Shown here: positions 1-9,285 of the stretch, one piece after another
Position numbering within the stretch: the stretch's first letter is position 1
Layout of the letters: each line of letters begins with the position of its first letter
Source: Ensifer adhaerens
Lineage (GTDB): Bacteria; Pseudomonadota; Alphaproteobacteria; Rhizobiales; Rhizobiaceae
Direction of reading: 5' to 3'
Assembly (NCBI RefSeq): GCF_028993555.1
Contig: NZ_CP118610.1
Location: 1,736,001 to 1,800,000, forward strand
Length of the DNA stretch: 64,000 bases
Program-made: the position numbers and the translations under genes
Notes under the pieces: model-generated
What the model was told of the DNA's origin: nothing
The model's input: the letters and a program-made list of their open reading frames with translations, nothing else
The model's database searches: none

Positions 1-1
1 C

Positions 2-163
2 ATCACGCTCGGCGTCGTCAAGACGATGACCGACAGCCTGCATGTCGGCCCGATTCTCCTGGGTTCGGCGCTTCCCGCGCACATCCTTTCGCCTTCGGTC
101 ACATCGCGCGGTGTCGTCAACATGGCGGCCCTCGCGGTCGTCGAAGCCAGCCATCCGGGCTGA
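2..163 (+). CDS. C-terminal end of malic enzyme (partial)
   Basis: The window opens inside a gene; 53 in-frame codons remain before the TGA. The visible peptide contains GPILLGSALPAHILSPS and RGVVNMAALAVVEA, which resemble the end of the phosphotransacetylase-like C-terminal domain of large bacterial malic enzymes (MaeB/Dme/Tme type). These decarboxylate malate to pyruvate with NAD or NADP. That family has a malic-enzyme N-terminal half, which lies outside the window, so the cofactor cannot be judged. I recall a dme gene beside sinRI in S. meliloti, which fits but was not checked. A stand-alone phosphate acetyltransferase is the main alternative. Confidence 0.7.
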   Translation: MTLGVVKTMTDSLHVGPILLGSALPAHILSPSVTSRGVVNMAALAVVEASHPG

Positions 164-353
164 AATGATACCGCGGAGATCGCCTTCGATCTTCGCCGAC
201 ATCGGGCGCCAGACCGGCGCCCCCAATGCCATATCCAGGCGTCGCGCAAGTGTTGAGCGCGACGCTCTATCGCCCGAGAATCACAGCGGAATCATCCTCT
301 GTCGCCCGCTCGCGCGATCCGGTCGCGAGGACCGGCAATCGATAATTGCAAAA

Positions 354-370
354 TTGGTATTACACACCAA
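354..370. promoter_or_regulatory. Short dyad upstream of sinR
   Basis: TTGGT and ACCAA flank a 7-base spacer 76 bases before the sinR start, in the 282-base gap after the malic enzyme gene. It may be a regulator site or part of the promoter. The arms are only 5 bases, so chance is possible. Nothing else recognisable was seen in this gap. Confidence 0.25.
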
Positions 371-445
371 ACAGGTAAGTTTGCGCTGGACAAAAGGTGA
401 ACCCCTAACCATGCTGGGGCCTCGGGCGAGATTCGGTGTTGTGGC

Positions 446-1183
446 ATGACTGAGCAGCAGGCTGTCCTCGACATGCTGGAAATCCTGGAATGCGGGGGCT
501 GTGTCGAGCCCGCTCATTTCTTTACGCTGATGCGCCGTACGTTCCGCATCGCCCATCTCCTGTACCTTGAAGCCGAGCCCTATGCGGACGAGCTCAAGAT
601 CTGCCGGCTGCATCACACCTTCGGTGCCTATGCCGCCGAGATCTACCGTTTGCGCGGCCTTCACCGGATAGATCCCATCCTGAAGCTTGCGCTTGGCGGC
701 GTTCGCCCGGTGGAGTGGACGATGGCCCGGCATCGTTTTCCCGACTGCGAGCCGCTGTTCGAGGCGGCGCAGGAGATCGGCCTGTCGACGGAGGGTGTCG
801 CGCTGCCGCTGCCTTCGCCCGCCGGCCGCATGGCGCTGCTGGCGATCAACGTCAACATGCCGGCCGACGAATGGACGGCCTATCGGCGCCAACATCTGCG
901 TGATTTCCAGCTCGCCGCGAATCTTTTCCACGCGGCCATGCTGGAACATGGCGCGATGGCCGGCGGCCTTTCGGCGCGCGACATGCGCCTCACCGGTCGC
1001 GAAACCGAGGTGTTGACCTGGGCCGCCGCCGGCAAGAGCTATTGGGAAATCGCAACGATTCTCGGCATTTCCGAACGCACCGTGCGCTTCTTCATGACCA
1101 ATGCGCGGCGCAAGCTGAATGTCGTCTCCAATACGCAGGCCGTCGCCCAGGCGGTCCGCCATGCGCTGATCCCCACCGTTTGA
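446..1183 (+). CDS. sinR: LuxR-family quorum-sensing regulator SinR
   Basis: 245 residues, the usual size for a LuxR/TraR-type regulator. An autoinducer-binding domain covers about residues 15-165 (with the D76-P77 pair after a helical segment). A GerE-type helix-turn-helix lies at about 182-226, starting LTGRETEVL and containing ISERTVRFF and ARRKLNV. It should bind an N-acyl-homoserine lactone and activate the synthase gene 142 bases downstream. The ATG at 446 gives a full-length N-terminus. The pair layout, with a dyad just before the synthase, is that of sinR-sinI in Sinorhizobium. The family is certain; the exact symbol is inferred from the neighbouring synthase and from the recalled S. 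meliloti order. Confidence 0.88.
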   Translation: MTEQQAVLDMLEILECGGCVEPAHFFTLMRRTFRIAHLLYLEAEPYADELKICRLHHTFGAYAAEIYRLRGLHRIDPILKLALGGVRPVEWTMARHRFPDCEPLFEAAQEIGLSTEGVALPLPSPAGRMALLAINVNMPADEWTAYRRQHLRDFQLAANLFHAAMLEHGAMAGGLSARDMRLTGRETEVLTWAAAGKSYWEIATILGISERTVRFFMTNARRKLNVVSNTQAVAQAVRHALIPTV

Positions 1184-1247
1184 CGCAGCTCGCGCCAAGT
1201 CCCTCCCAAAACCCCTCGAAATCTATTGGGAAATATCGCTGATTTAA

Positions 1248-1267
1248 ACTGTCACTACCGACAGTTA
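1248..1267. promoter_or_regulatory. lux-box-like inverted repeat before sinI
   Basis: Perfect 7-base arms AACTGTC and GACAGTT separated by 6 bases, 20 bases in all, ending 58 bases before the sinI start codon. Size and symmetry fit a LuxR-family operator, so this is the best candidate site for SinR to activate sinI. Seen directly; binding is inferred. Confidence 0.65.
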
Positions 1268-1325
1268 CGCAGCCGCCGCCAGCCTGACAGCATCCGCCCA
1301 TCCCAAGACAAGGATGGAGAAAACG

Positions 1326-1967
1326 ATGATCAGGATCCTGAACGGCAAGACCCGAGCGCAGCACCCGCAGGCCGTCGACGACATGTTCCGGTTGCGCAAG
1401 CGCGTCTTCCACGATTTTCTGAAGTGGGACGTTCAGACCGACGGCGAATGGGAAATCGACAACTACGACACGGCAAACCCGCTCTACGTCTTGTCCTACG
1501 CGCCCGACGGCCGGCTGCGCGGCTCGCTGAGGCTACTGCCGACGCTCGGTCCCAACATGCTGGACGATACTTTCCCGATCCTGCTCGGCGACAATCCGGA
1601 AATCCGCAGCGCCTCGGTGTGGGAATCCAGCCGTTTCTGCATCGAGCCTGAGATTTCGCAGGACCGCGCCTCCAACCAGGTGACAGTTGCGGCCGCCGAG
1701 TTGATGTGCGGCGTCGGCGAACTGGGCCTTGCCTCTGGCATCAGCCATATCGTCACGGTCACCGACGTGTTCCTGGAGCGCATGTTCCGCCGCATGGGAT
1801 GCCCGGGCGAGCGCATTGCCGACCCCCATCGCATCGGCTCGGTCTTTGCCGTCGCCGTCGCCTGGGAAGTGACCGACGGCCTGCTTCAGCGCATGAAGGC
1901 CGTCGCCGCCATCGAAGGCACCGTTCTGGACCGCCCGATGTCGCTCGAAACCGCCCGCGCCGCTTGA
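1326..1967 (+). CDS. sinI: N-acyl-homoserine-lactone synthase SinI
   Basis: 213 residues with the LuxI-family pattern: LRKRVFHDFLKW (R24, F28, W34), the acidic EIDNYD stretch at 43-48, RGSLRLLPT at 65-73 and the ESSRF motif at 100-104. The enzyme transfers an acyl chain from acyl-ACP to S-adenosylmethionine to make an acyl-homoserine lactone. SinI of S. meliloti makes long-chain forms (family knowledge). I chose ATG 1326 because GGATGGAG lies just upstream; ATG 1314 would add four residues but has poorer spacing. The gene follows sinR on the same strand with a lux-box-like dyad between, the expected positive-feedback arrangement. Confidence 0.9.
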   Translation: MIRILNGKTRAQHPQAVDDMFRLRKRVFHDFLKWDVQTDGEWEIDNYDTANPLYVLSYAPDGRLRGSLRLLPTLGPNMLDDTFPILLGDNPEIRSASVWESSRFCIEPEISQDRASNQVTVAAAELMCGVGELGLASGISHIVTVTDVFLERMFRRMGCPGERIADPHRIGSVFAVAVAWEVTDGLLQRMKAVAAIEGTVLDRPMSLETARAA

Positions 1968-2094
1968 GCGCATCGGTCGGCTGGAGCCATTAACGCAAAC
2001 CGCTGCTTGTCGTTGCACGATCACCGACAAGCTCTATGATGGAGGTGAAACAGGAATTGCCGCTGGCAGCCGCCCATATCAGAAGGCCGGCATC

Positions 2095-3201
2095 GTGCGG
2101 CAGCAGGAAGAGACTTCGCCCGTGTTCCCGCGCTTGAAACACGTCGCCGCGGTGCTTGTGCCGCTGACCCTGGTCGGTGCCGATCCTTTGCTGGCATCGA
2201 CCGTGTGCGACCGGCTGAATACCCGGCTTGCGCAACTGCCCGACTTCGTCGCCACCAATGCCGATGCCCGTGACTATGCCAGCGCCATCTCGCGACAGAA
2301 CATCGAGTTGCGCCGGGCGAAGAACGACCGCCGCCGCGCGGCCTGTGGTGGCGGCAGCGTCGACACCTTCGATGGTGGCGACCCTGATAGCTGCGGCGAA
2401 CTCGACAGCCTCATCGCCGAGATGGAAGACAATCTGCGCATGCTGAAGTCGGAGCGCGAGCAGATCGTCGCCGGAGGCAGCGATGACAGCCGTCGCCGGA
2501 TCCTTGCCGCGCTCGAGATAAACGGGTGCTACGGCAACCGCGAAGAATTTGCGAGCGTCGAGCCCGAAGAGCCCGAGACGCACCGCAACATCATCGCCGA
2601 TCTGCCACCTGATGACGCCTACGGGCCGATGCTCGGGCGTGACGAAGACGGCTATGCGCCGCAGGGTAGCTACTATCACGGCACGCTCAGAACCATGTGC
2701 GTGCGCACCTGCGACGGCGCCTTCTTCCCGATCTCTTCGGATGCGACCCCGGCCGATTTCCCGCGCGACGAACAGGCCTGCCGGGCGCGCTGCCCAGGCG
2801 CCGAAACGGAACTCTACTTCCACGATATCAACACGGAAGAGAGCGAGCAGATGGTATCGGCCGTGACCGGCCTACCCTATGCCGAAATGCCCAATGCGTT
2901 TGCCTATCGCACCCGCGGCGTCAGCAAGCCCGGCATGTGCGGCTGCCAGATACCGCAGACCGCCGCAACCTCACCGAAAACCACAGGCACGATGACCAGC
3001 GACGATCAGTCGTCCATCGTCGTGATCGAAACCAAGAAACCGGCAGATACCATGACAGCCAAGGCGCCGCCCGAGGAGCGGCCGTACGATCCGGCGAAGA
3101 GCAAGGTGCGCGTCGTCGGCCCGACCTACCTGCCGCAGGAAGAAACCTCGATCGACCTCAAGCACCCGAAGGGACCGGCCTATCAACCGGTCCAGAACTG
3201 A
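2095..3201 (+). CDS. DUF2865 protein, secreted or periplasmic
   Basis: 368 residues from a GTG start with AGAAGG eight bases upstream; no in-frame ATG is available. Residues about 12-35 form a hydrophobic signal-like segment ending GADPLLAST, so export is likely. The diagnostic part is about 198-250, with TMCVRTCDGAFFPIS and ACRARCPGAETELYFHD, the cysteine-rich core of DUF2865, a family known mainly from Rhizobiales. Eight or more cysteines suggest disulfides. The middle is charged and may be helical; the C-terminal 80 residues are low-complexity and proline/lysine-rich. Function is unknown. It stands alone, converging on bluB. Confidence 0.75.
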   Translation: MRQQEETSPVFPRLKHVAAVLVPLTLVGADPLLASTVCDRLNTRLAQLPDFVATNADARDYASAISRQNIELRRAKNDRRRAACGGGSVDTFDGGDPDSCGELDSLIAEMEDNLRMLKSEREQIVAGGSDDSRRRILAALEINGCYGNREEFASVEPEEPETHRNIIADLPPDDAYGPMLGRDEDGYAPQGSYYHGTLRTMCVRTCDGAFFPISSDATPADFPRDEQACRARCPGAETELYFHDINTEESEQMVSAVTGLPYAEMPNAFAYRTRGVSKPGMCGCQIPQTAATSPKTTGTMTSDDQSSIVVIETKKPADTMTAKAPPEERPYDPAKSKVRVVGPTYLPQEETSIDLKHPKGPAYQPVQN

Positions 3202-3215
3202 TTGCCGGCGCCATC

Positions 3216-4262
<1,047 letters not shown>

Positions 4263-4300
4263 TCATAAGGGCACAGCCGCCGGGGAAAGACAAGCGCCGT

Positions 4301-5113
4301 CTAGAGCGGCGCCACCGGATGCGGAGAGCCGTCATAGCCGCCCCAGACCGACTGGTCGAAGCAGATCACCGATCCGGTCATCAACCCGGATTCGGCCGAG
4401 GACAGATAGGCGCAGGCGCGCGCCACTTCTGCCGGATCGACGAGCCTGCCGAAGGGTTGGCTGGCGGCCGCCTTTTCGAGCCAGTCCGCCGCAGCACCGT
4501 GAAACTCGCGCTGGATGCGGTCTTCGCCTTCGGATGCCATCCAGCCGATGTTGAGGCCGTTGACGCGGATGCGATTGCGCAGAAGCGCATAGGCGGTGTT
4601 CTTGGTCAGTGTCTCCAGCGCCCCTTTCGACGAGCAATAGGCCGCGATGAAGGGCTGCCCCGCCATCGCCGACATGGAACCGATATTGACGATCGTGCCT
4701 TCGGTTCGTTCGCGCCGCATCACCTTTACCGCCTCCTGCATGAGGAAAAACGGCGCCCGTACATTGATGGCGAACATCCTGTCGAAGAGTTCCGGCGTCG
4801 TGTCGAGGATCGTGCCGCGATCGGTGATGGCGGCAGCATTCACGAGCGCATCGACCCGGCCGAACTCCGCGTCACAGGCAGCAACGACCCTGCGGGCGTC
4901 CTCGACCTTTTCAAGATCGGCCTCGACATAGACCACCTTCGCAGCGCTGGCCTTGCCGATCTGTTCGGCCTTCGCATGCCCCTTGGCAGCGTTGCGTCCG
5001 CAGATGACGAGGCCCGCCGCGCCTCGTTCGGCGAATAGGCTTGTGATCGTCGCGCCCAGCCCTTGCGTGCCACCGGTGACGATGGCGATCTTGCCTTCCA
5101 TTTGTCCGCTCAT
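4301..5113 (-). CDS. Short-chain dehydrogenase/reductase (SDR)
   Basis: 270 residues, classical SDR. The nucleotide-binding TGGTQGLG is at 13-20, NAAA at 92-95, and the catalytic set is N117, S146 or S148, Y159 and K163 (YCSSK). It is an NAD(P)-linked oxidoreductase of unknown substrate. The ATG at 5113 has GGGGGAG seven bases upstream; a longer reading to 5170 lacks a site. It follows the dioxygenase gene by 87 bases on the same strand, so the two are probably co-transcribed under the divergent LacI-type regulator. That suggests successive steps on one compound (inference). Confidence 0.88.
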   Translation of the reverse strand: MSGQMEGKIAIVTGGTQGLGATITSLFAERGAAGLVICGRNAAKGHAKAEQIGKASAAKVVYVEADLEKVEDARRVVAACDAEFGRVDALVNAAAITDRGTILDTTPELFDRMFAINVRAPFFLMQEAVKVMRRERTEGTIVNIGSMSAMAGQPFIAAYCSSKGALETLTKNTAYALLRNRIRVNGLNIGWMASEGEDRIQREFHGAAADWLEKAAASQPFGRLVDPAEVARACAYLSSAESGLMTGSVICFDQSVWGGYDGSPHPVAPL

Positions 5114-5200
5114 TGAAACTCCCCCTTGGATGATCGTGTAGAACAGGTGCGGCCCCCGGGCGAAACGCACCGGGAGCCAATCGCATGTGCTGTCGGGCCG

Positions 5201-6394
5201 TCAGCTCAACTTACGCTTTGCCTGCGCCTCGAGTGCCGCTTGAAAATCCGGCTCACTCGTTCCCGCAGCCAGTGCCTCGCGCATCAACTGCGCCTGGGTC
5301 TTCGGCGCCAGTCCGCCGAGCGGTGGATCGCGATCGAGATTGGTCGGGAACGAGTAGCCCTCGGCACAGGAGGCGATAGCATTGGCAGCCTCCGCCGCAG
5401 TCAGCTTGCCGTCCTCAACCAAGGCCTTCAAGGCCGGATAGAGCGCCCCGCTCATTGTCAGACGATCGACCGTTTCCATCGCCCGGCCAAACGCCGAGGA
5501 CACCTGCAACAGGTTCGCCACACGGCGGATGTCGGCAGAGCGATTGTTGCCGGCGGCGTGGAAGAGCGCCGGATTGAAGAAGACGACATCTCCCTTTTCT
5601 AGCGGGAGCTGGACATGGTTCTCGTCGAAATAGGCCCGGAACTCCGGCCGGTTGAGCGCCAGGTAACCCGGCACATAGGTCTGGCTATAGGGCAGGAACA
5701 ATGTCGGTCCGCTTTCAAGCGGCATGTCGCAATGGGCGACCGCCCCTTGCAGGGTCAGCACCGGCGAGAGCTTGTGGACATGCGCCGGATAGCGCTCGAT
5801 CACCGCGGAGGTCTGGAAGCCGAGATGGTAGTCCCGGTGGGCCGATTGGGCCGCCCCGCCCGGATTGACCCGGTTGACCTGCGCCGTCATCTGATAGTTC
5901 GGCCCCAGCCAGGCTTCGCTGACGAGCGCGATGATGGCATTGCCATAGTAGGCTGCAAAGTTCTCCGGCGCCTTCAGGCAGTGCTTTTCCAGCGAGTTCC
6001 AGATGCGATCGTTGGCGCCGGGCTTGGCGAAGTGATCGCCGCCGCCGCTGTTGCTGCGATGCTGTTCCTCGATGATCTCGTCGAAGACGGTGCTTGCGAT
6101 ATCGACCGCGGCGGTGTCTGCAAAGGCGCGCTTGAAAACCGCCACACCCGGGCCGGTCGCCAGCGCCTCACAGATTTCGGCAAGCACCGCCCTCCGTGTC
6201 TCGGCATTGCCGCAAGCAGCAATCAGCTCTTCGCTGTTATAAATCAGCACGTTCTTGTCGCAGCTTGAAGCATAGGGATAGTCGGCGAGCTTGGTCCGGC
6301 GCTCGACTTCCGCGCGGAAAGTCTCGATGTCGCAGGCCTCTTCGGTGAGCCAGACGCGCTCGATCCGCTGCCTCGCACTGTTGTCGGTCTTCAT
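5201..6394 (-). CDS. Phytanoyl-CoA dioxygenase (PhyH)-family protein
   Basis: 397 residues. The Fe(II)/2-oxoglutarate facial triad is visible: H186 and D188 in SAHRDYHLGF, and H279 in FFNPALFHAAGNN. R285 or R291 is a candidate 2-oxoglutarate ligand. These enzymes hydroxylate small molecules in the cytoplasm; the substrate here is unknown and need not be phytanoyl-CoA. A cofactor-free relative is unlikely because all three metal ligands are present. The gene is first in a two-gene unit with an SDR and lies 104 bases from the divergent LacI-type regulator, with repeated TCCATCA sites between them. Confidence 0.8.
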   Translation of the reverse strand: MKTDNSARQRIERVWLTEEACDIETFRAEVERRTKLADYPYASSCDKNVLIYNSEELIAACGNAETRRAVLAEICEALATGPGVAVFKRAFADTAAVDIASTVFDEIIEEQHRSNSGGGDHFAKPGANDRIWNSLEKHCLKAPENFAAYYGNAIIALVSEAWLGPNYQMTAQVNRVNPGGAAQSAHRDYHLGFQTSAVIERYPAHVHKLSPVLTLQGAVAHCDMPLESGPTLFLPYSQTYVPGYLALNRPEFRAYFDENHVQLPLEKGDVVFFNPALFHAAGNNRSADIRRVANLLQVSSAFGRAMETVDRLTMSGALYPALKALVEDGKLTAAEAANAIASCAEGYSFPTNLDRDPPLGGLAPKTQAQLMREALAAGTSEPDFQAALEAQAKRKLS

Positions 6395-6417
6395 CCCGTT
6401 TCCTCCTCTGGAACATC

Positions 6418-6484
6418 TTGATGGACACGACTATAGGCGGCGGCAAAACATGATATAGAGCAAGAATCCATCAAAAATCCATCA
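6418..6484. promoter_or_regulatory. Repeated TCCATCA sites between dioxygenase and LacI-type genes
   Basis: AATCCATCA occurs twice in direct orientation at 6465-6473 and 6476-6484, one helical turn (11 bases) apart. An inverted copy, TTGATGGA, is at 6418-6425. They fill the short space between two divergent start codons. This is a plausible operator for the LacI-type regulator acting on itself and on the dioxygenase-SDR unit. LacI-family operators are normally compact palindromes, so the direct-repeat layout is unusual. Confidence 0.5.
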
Positions 6485-6498
6485 GGAGCGCAGCGGCG

Positions 6499-7518
6499 AT
6501 GGCCCATCCCTTTCTGGTCAAGGACATCGCCTTTCAGGCAGGCCTCAGCACCGCGACCGTCGATCGCGTACTCAACGAACGTCCGGGGGTACGGCGGCAG
6601 ACCATCGCCAGGGTTCGCGCAGCCATAGAGGAACTGGAGAAGCAGCAGGCCGGGCTCGACATTCAGGGTCGCAAGTTCGCGATCGATATCGTCATGGAGG
6701 CGCCGGAACGCTTTACCGATGCGGTGCGGCGGGCCTTCGAAAGTGAAGCCATGACCCTGGCGCCGACGATCTTTCGCTGCCGTTTTCACTTCGCCGAGAC
6801 CATGCGCCCGCAGGACATCGTCCAACTGCTCGACCGCATCCGCCTGCGCGGAACCGACGGACTGGTCTTGAAGGCACCGGATGTGCCCGAGATCGTCAGC
6901 GCCGTGGCGCGCTTCGAGGCAAGCGGCATCCCCGTCGTGACGCTGGTGACAGACCTGCCCCATTCGCCACGAACCGCCTATGCGGGCGCCGACAACCGGG
7001 CAGCGGGAGAAACGGCTGCCTATCTGATCGGCGAACGCTTTGCGGGGGCGCCGGCGACCGTCCTCGTGACGCTCTCCAGCGGCCGCTTTCGCGGCGAGGA
7101 AGAGCGGGAGATCGGCTTTCGCCGGGTGCTGCGTCAGCACTATCCGACAATCCGGATCGTCGAGATCAGCGAGGGGCATGGCCGCGATAGCGAGACAGGC
7201 GCGCTGGCCGACGCGGCACTTGCCGCCAATCCCGATATCAATGCCGCCTATTCGATCGGCGGCGGCAACCGTTCGGTGCTTGCAGCCTTCGACCGCCTCG
7301 ACCGCAGCTGTGCGCTCTACATCGCCCATGATCTCGACGAGGACAATCTGGCGCTGCTGCGCGCGCGGCGCATTCACTTCGTCCTGCATCACGATCTGAA
7401 GACCGACGCGCGCACGGCGTTCCGCACGATCATGCTACACGGCCGTACCCCGATCGCCGCGGTAGGCCCTCAGCTTTCGGCAGTGGTGGTCATCACGCCC
7501 TATAACGTGCCGGAGTAG
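6499..7518 (+). CDS. LacI-family transcriptional regulator
   Basis: 339 residues. The N-terminal helix-turn-helix (about 4-50) reads VKDIAFQAGLSTATVDRVLNE, the LacI pattern, followed by a hinge and a periplasmic-binding-protein-like effector domain (about 65-335) of the sugar-binding type 4 class. It should act as a dimer that responds to a small ligand, often a sugar or polyol. AGGAG lies 12 bases before the ATG. The divergent dioxygenase-SDR unit is its likely target. Its 3' end overlaps the convergent GGDEF gene by 26 bases. Confidence 0.88.
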   Translation: MAHPFLVKDIAFQAGLSTATVDRVLNERPGVRRQTIARVRAAIEELEKQQAGLDIQGRKFAIDIVMEAPERFTDAVRRAFESEAMTLAPTIFRCRFHFAETMRPQDIVQLLDRIRLRGTDGLVLKAPDVPEIVSAVARFEASGIPVVTLVTDLPHSPRTAYAGADNRAAGETAAYLIGERFAGAPATVLVTLSSGRFRGEEEREIGFRRVLRQHYPTIRIVEISEGHGRDSETGALADAALAANPDINAAYSIGGGNRSVLAAFDRLDRSCALYIAHDLDEDNLALLRARRIHFVLHHDLKTDARTAFRTIMLHGRTPIAAVGPQLSAVVVITPYNVPE

Positions 7519-9040
7519 GAAAATCGCCGGAACCGCCCGGTCCGGCGGTCGGCTCTTCGCCGGAGGTTCCGCCCGGCAGCACCGTATCGTCAGCGGTCTC
7601 GACGCGGTTGCGGCCACGCCGCTTGGCAAGATAGAGCGCCTCGTCCGCCGCCAGCAGCAAGGCACGCGCGGTCAGGCCATGGCGCGGCGCAAAGGCGATG
7701 CCGGCGCTGCCACCGACGACGAGCAACTGGCCGTTGAACGCGACCGGTGTTTGCGCATCGGCGATAAGACCGGCGGCAAGCCCGCGGGCTACGGTCTCGC
7801 TGCAATCGCCGAGAATGATTGCGAACTCGTCGCCACCGAGCCGCGCAACGGTGCCCTTGGGCCCGGCGCGGTTGCGGAAACGTTCGGCCATGGCGACGAG
7901 GACAGCGTCGCCAGCCGCGTGGCCGTGGCGGTCGTTGACCGCCTTGAATTCGTCGAGGTCAGCATAGACGAGCGTGAATGGGTGGGTCTTTGCCCGCAGC
8001 AGCGCCGCCGCCAGCATGTCGTCGAATCCGCTGCGATTGAGCAGCCCCGTCAGCCGGTCGTGTTTGGCCAGATGCCGGTTGAGCGCCTCGCTGTGCTGCA
8101 AGGCGGCAAACAGCGTCGAGAAGCGGAAGGCAACGAATGCCATCAGCAGCGCCGCGACGATCGCCATCATGATGACGCTCGGCAGCAGCTCGGCGCGCAC
8201 GAACCCGCCAGGCGATTGCGGCATCCACGCCGCCACCAGACAGGAGGCGTCGGAGCAACGCCCGACGGACGCATAAGCGCTGCCCTCCGGTCGCTCCGTG
8301 AGGGGAACGAAGGCCAGCCCGCGCACACCCAGCCGCGCCGCAATCTCGCGCGTCATCTTGGGCGTCACTGGCCGCACAGAAACCAGGAATACAGGCGCGC
8401 GGCGTTCAGCCGGAACGACCAGTGTTTCCGGGATAACCGCCTGAACGACGGCCACACTCATGCGCCCCTCGATCTCGCGCAGATCCACTGCGTGGATCCC
8501 TGGAACGGCCGGCATGACCGATTGCGGATCGGGAGTGACGACGTCGAGTACATAGGAGCCGTGGTTGTTTCTGAGCGCGTTTTCGTAGCGGCGCCTGGCT
8601 TCCTCGACGAGATCGCCGACTTCATCGAGAGGCGCACCGGCCGCTCGTGCCGATACCGCTGCGCCATCATTCAACGCCGTCGAAACGTTGTGCTCGACGT
8701 CTGTCAGGATCAGCCAGGAAAAGCCGTAGTCTTCCCACAGCCAGCCCGACATCTCGTCTGCAATGAAGGCATCGCTGACGTGCCCTTTGGCCAGTTCCTG
8801 ATAGGTCTTGTCCCAGAAGGAAAGCTGCGCCTGAAACTGAACGACCGCATCCATCTGGTGGCGCAGTTCGTTTGCCACCAGCCGACGCTCCGCCGAGAGG
8901 CCGAAACGGTCCGCTTCGTCGACGGACCGATCCAGAACGAAGATGAGGCTCGCGATGATCAGGACGGCGACCAGGGTGCAGGCGACATGGATCGCCCAGA
9001 CCGTTCTGCTCCGCTTCGCCAGCCGCAAAGTCTTGTCCAT
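7493..9040 (-). CDS. Membrane CHASE4-like sensor with GGDEF domain (diguanylate cyclase)
   Basis: 515 residues. A transmembrane segment at about 14-36 and a second at about 286-308 enclose a roughly 250-residue periplasmic sensor region of CHASE4 type. A GGDEF domain follows, with the intact GGDEF signature at 402-406 and DLDEFKAVND upstream. It should make cyclic di-GMP in response to an extracellular cue. The residues before the signature (GPKGTVAR) lack the RxxD inhibitory site, so product inhibition at that site is not expected. No EAL domain follows; the last 40 residues are disordered and Gly/Pro-rich. Confidence 0.87.
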   Translation of the reverse strand: MDKTLRLAKRSRTVWAIHVACTLVAVLIIASLIFVLDRSVDEADRFGLSAERRLVANELRHQMDAVVQFQAQLSFWDKTYQELAKGHVSDAFIADEMSGWLWEDYGFSWLILTDVEHNVSTALNDGAAVSARAAGAPLDEVGDLVEEARRRYENALRNNHGSYVLDVVTPDPQSVMPAVPGIHAVDLREIEGRMSVAVVQAVIPETLVVPAERRAPVFLVSVRPVTPKMTREIAARLGVRGLAFVPLTERPEGSAYASVGRCSDASCLVAAWMPQSPGGFVRAELLPSVIMMAIVAALLMAFVAFRFSTLFAALQHSEALNRHLAKHDRLTGLLNRSGFDDMLAAALLRAKTHPFTLVYADLDEFKAVNDRHGHAAGDAVLVAMAERFRNRAGPKGTVARLGGDEFAIILGDCSETVARGLAAGLIADAQTPVAFNGQLLVVGGSAGIAFAPRHGLTARALLLAADEALYLAKRRGRNRVETADDTVLPGGTSGEEPTAGPGGSGDFPTPARYRA

Positions 9041-9241
9041 GATGCGATCGCCCCCTCGTCGGTACCGGCCATCACGAGCAGCTTGGCACTTCGGAAAATG
9101 CGATGCTCGACGACGGCTGCCGGTACGGTCCGCACCCTAGCGATCAAAATCGAAGTTTGGCTTAAATAAGCTGGTGTTGAAATACTTAACGATTTCAACC
9201 GACTGAATCCGCCGGCAATCAGCAGTCGCAGATGGATTGCA

Positions 9242-9268
9242 GGGAGCGCAAACAATGTCAGCGCTCCC
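9242..9268 (-). terminator. Hairpin downstream of the ankyrin gene
   Basis: GGGAGCGC and GCGCTCCC face each other across an 11-base loop, 18 bases past the stop of the ankyrin gene. There is no clear T-run on the minus strand, so termination efficiency is uncertain. Confidence 0.4.
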
Positions 9269-9285
9269 CATTTGAAGGCGGTGTT

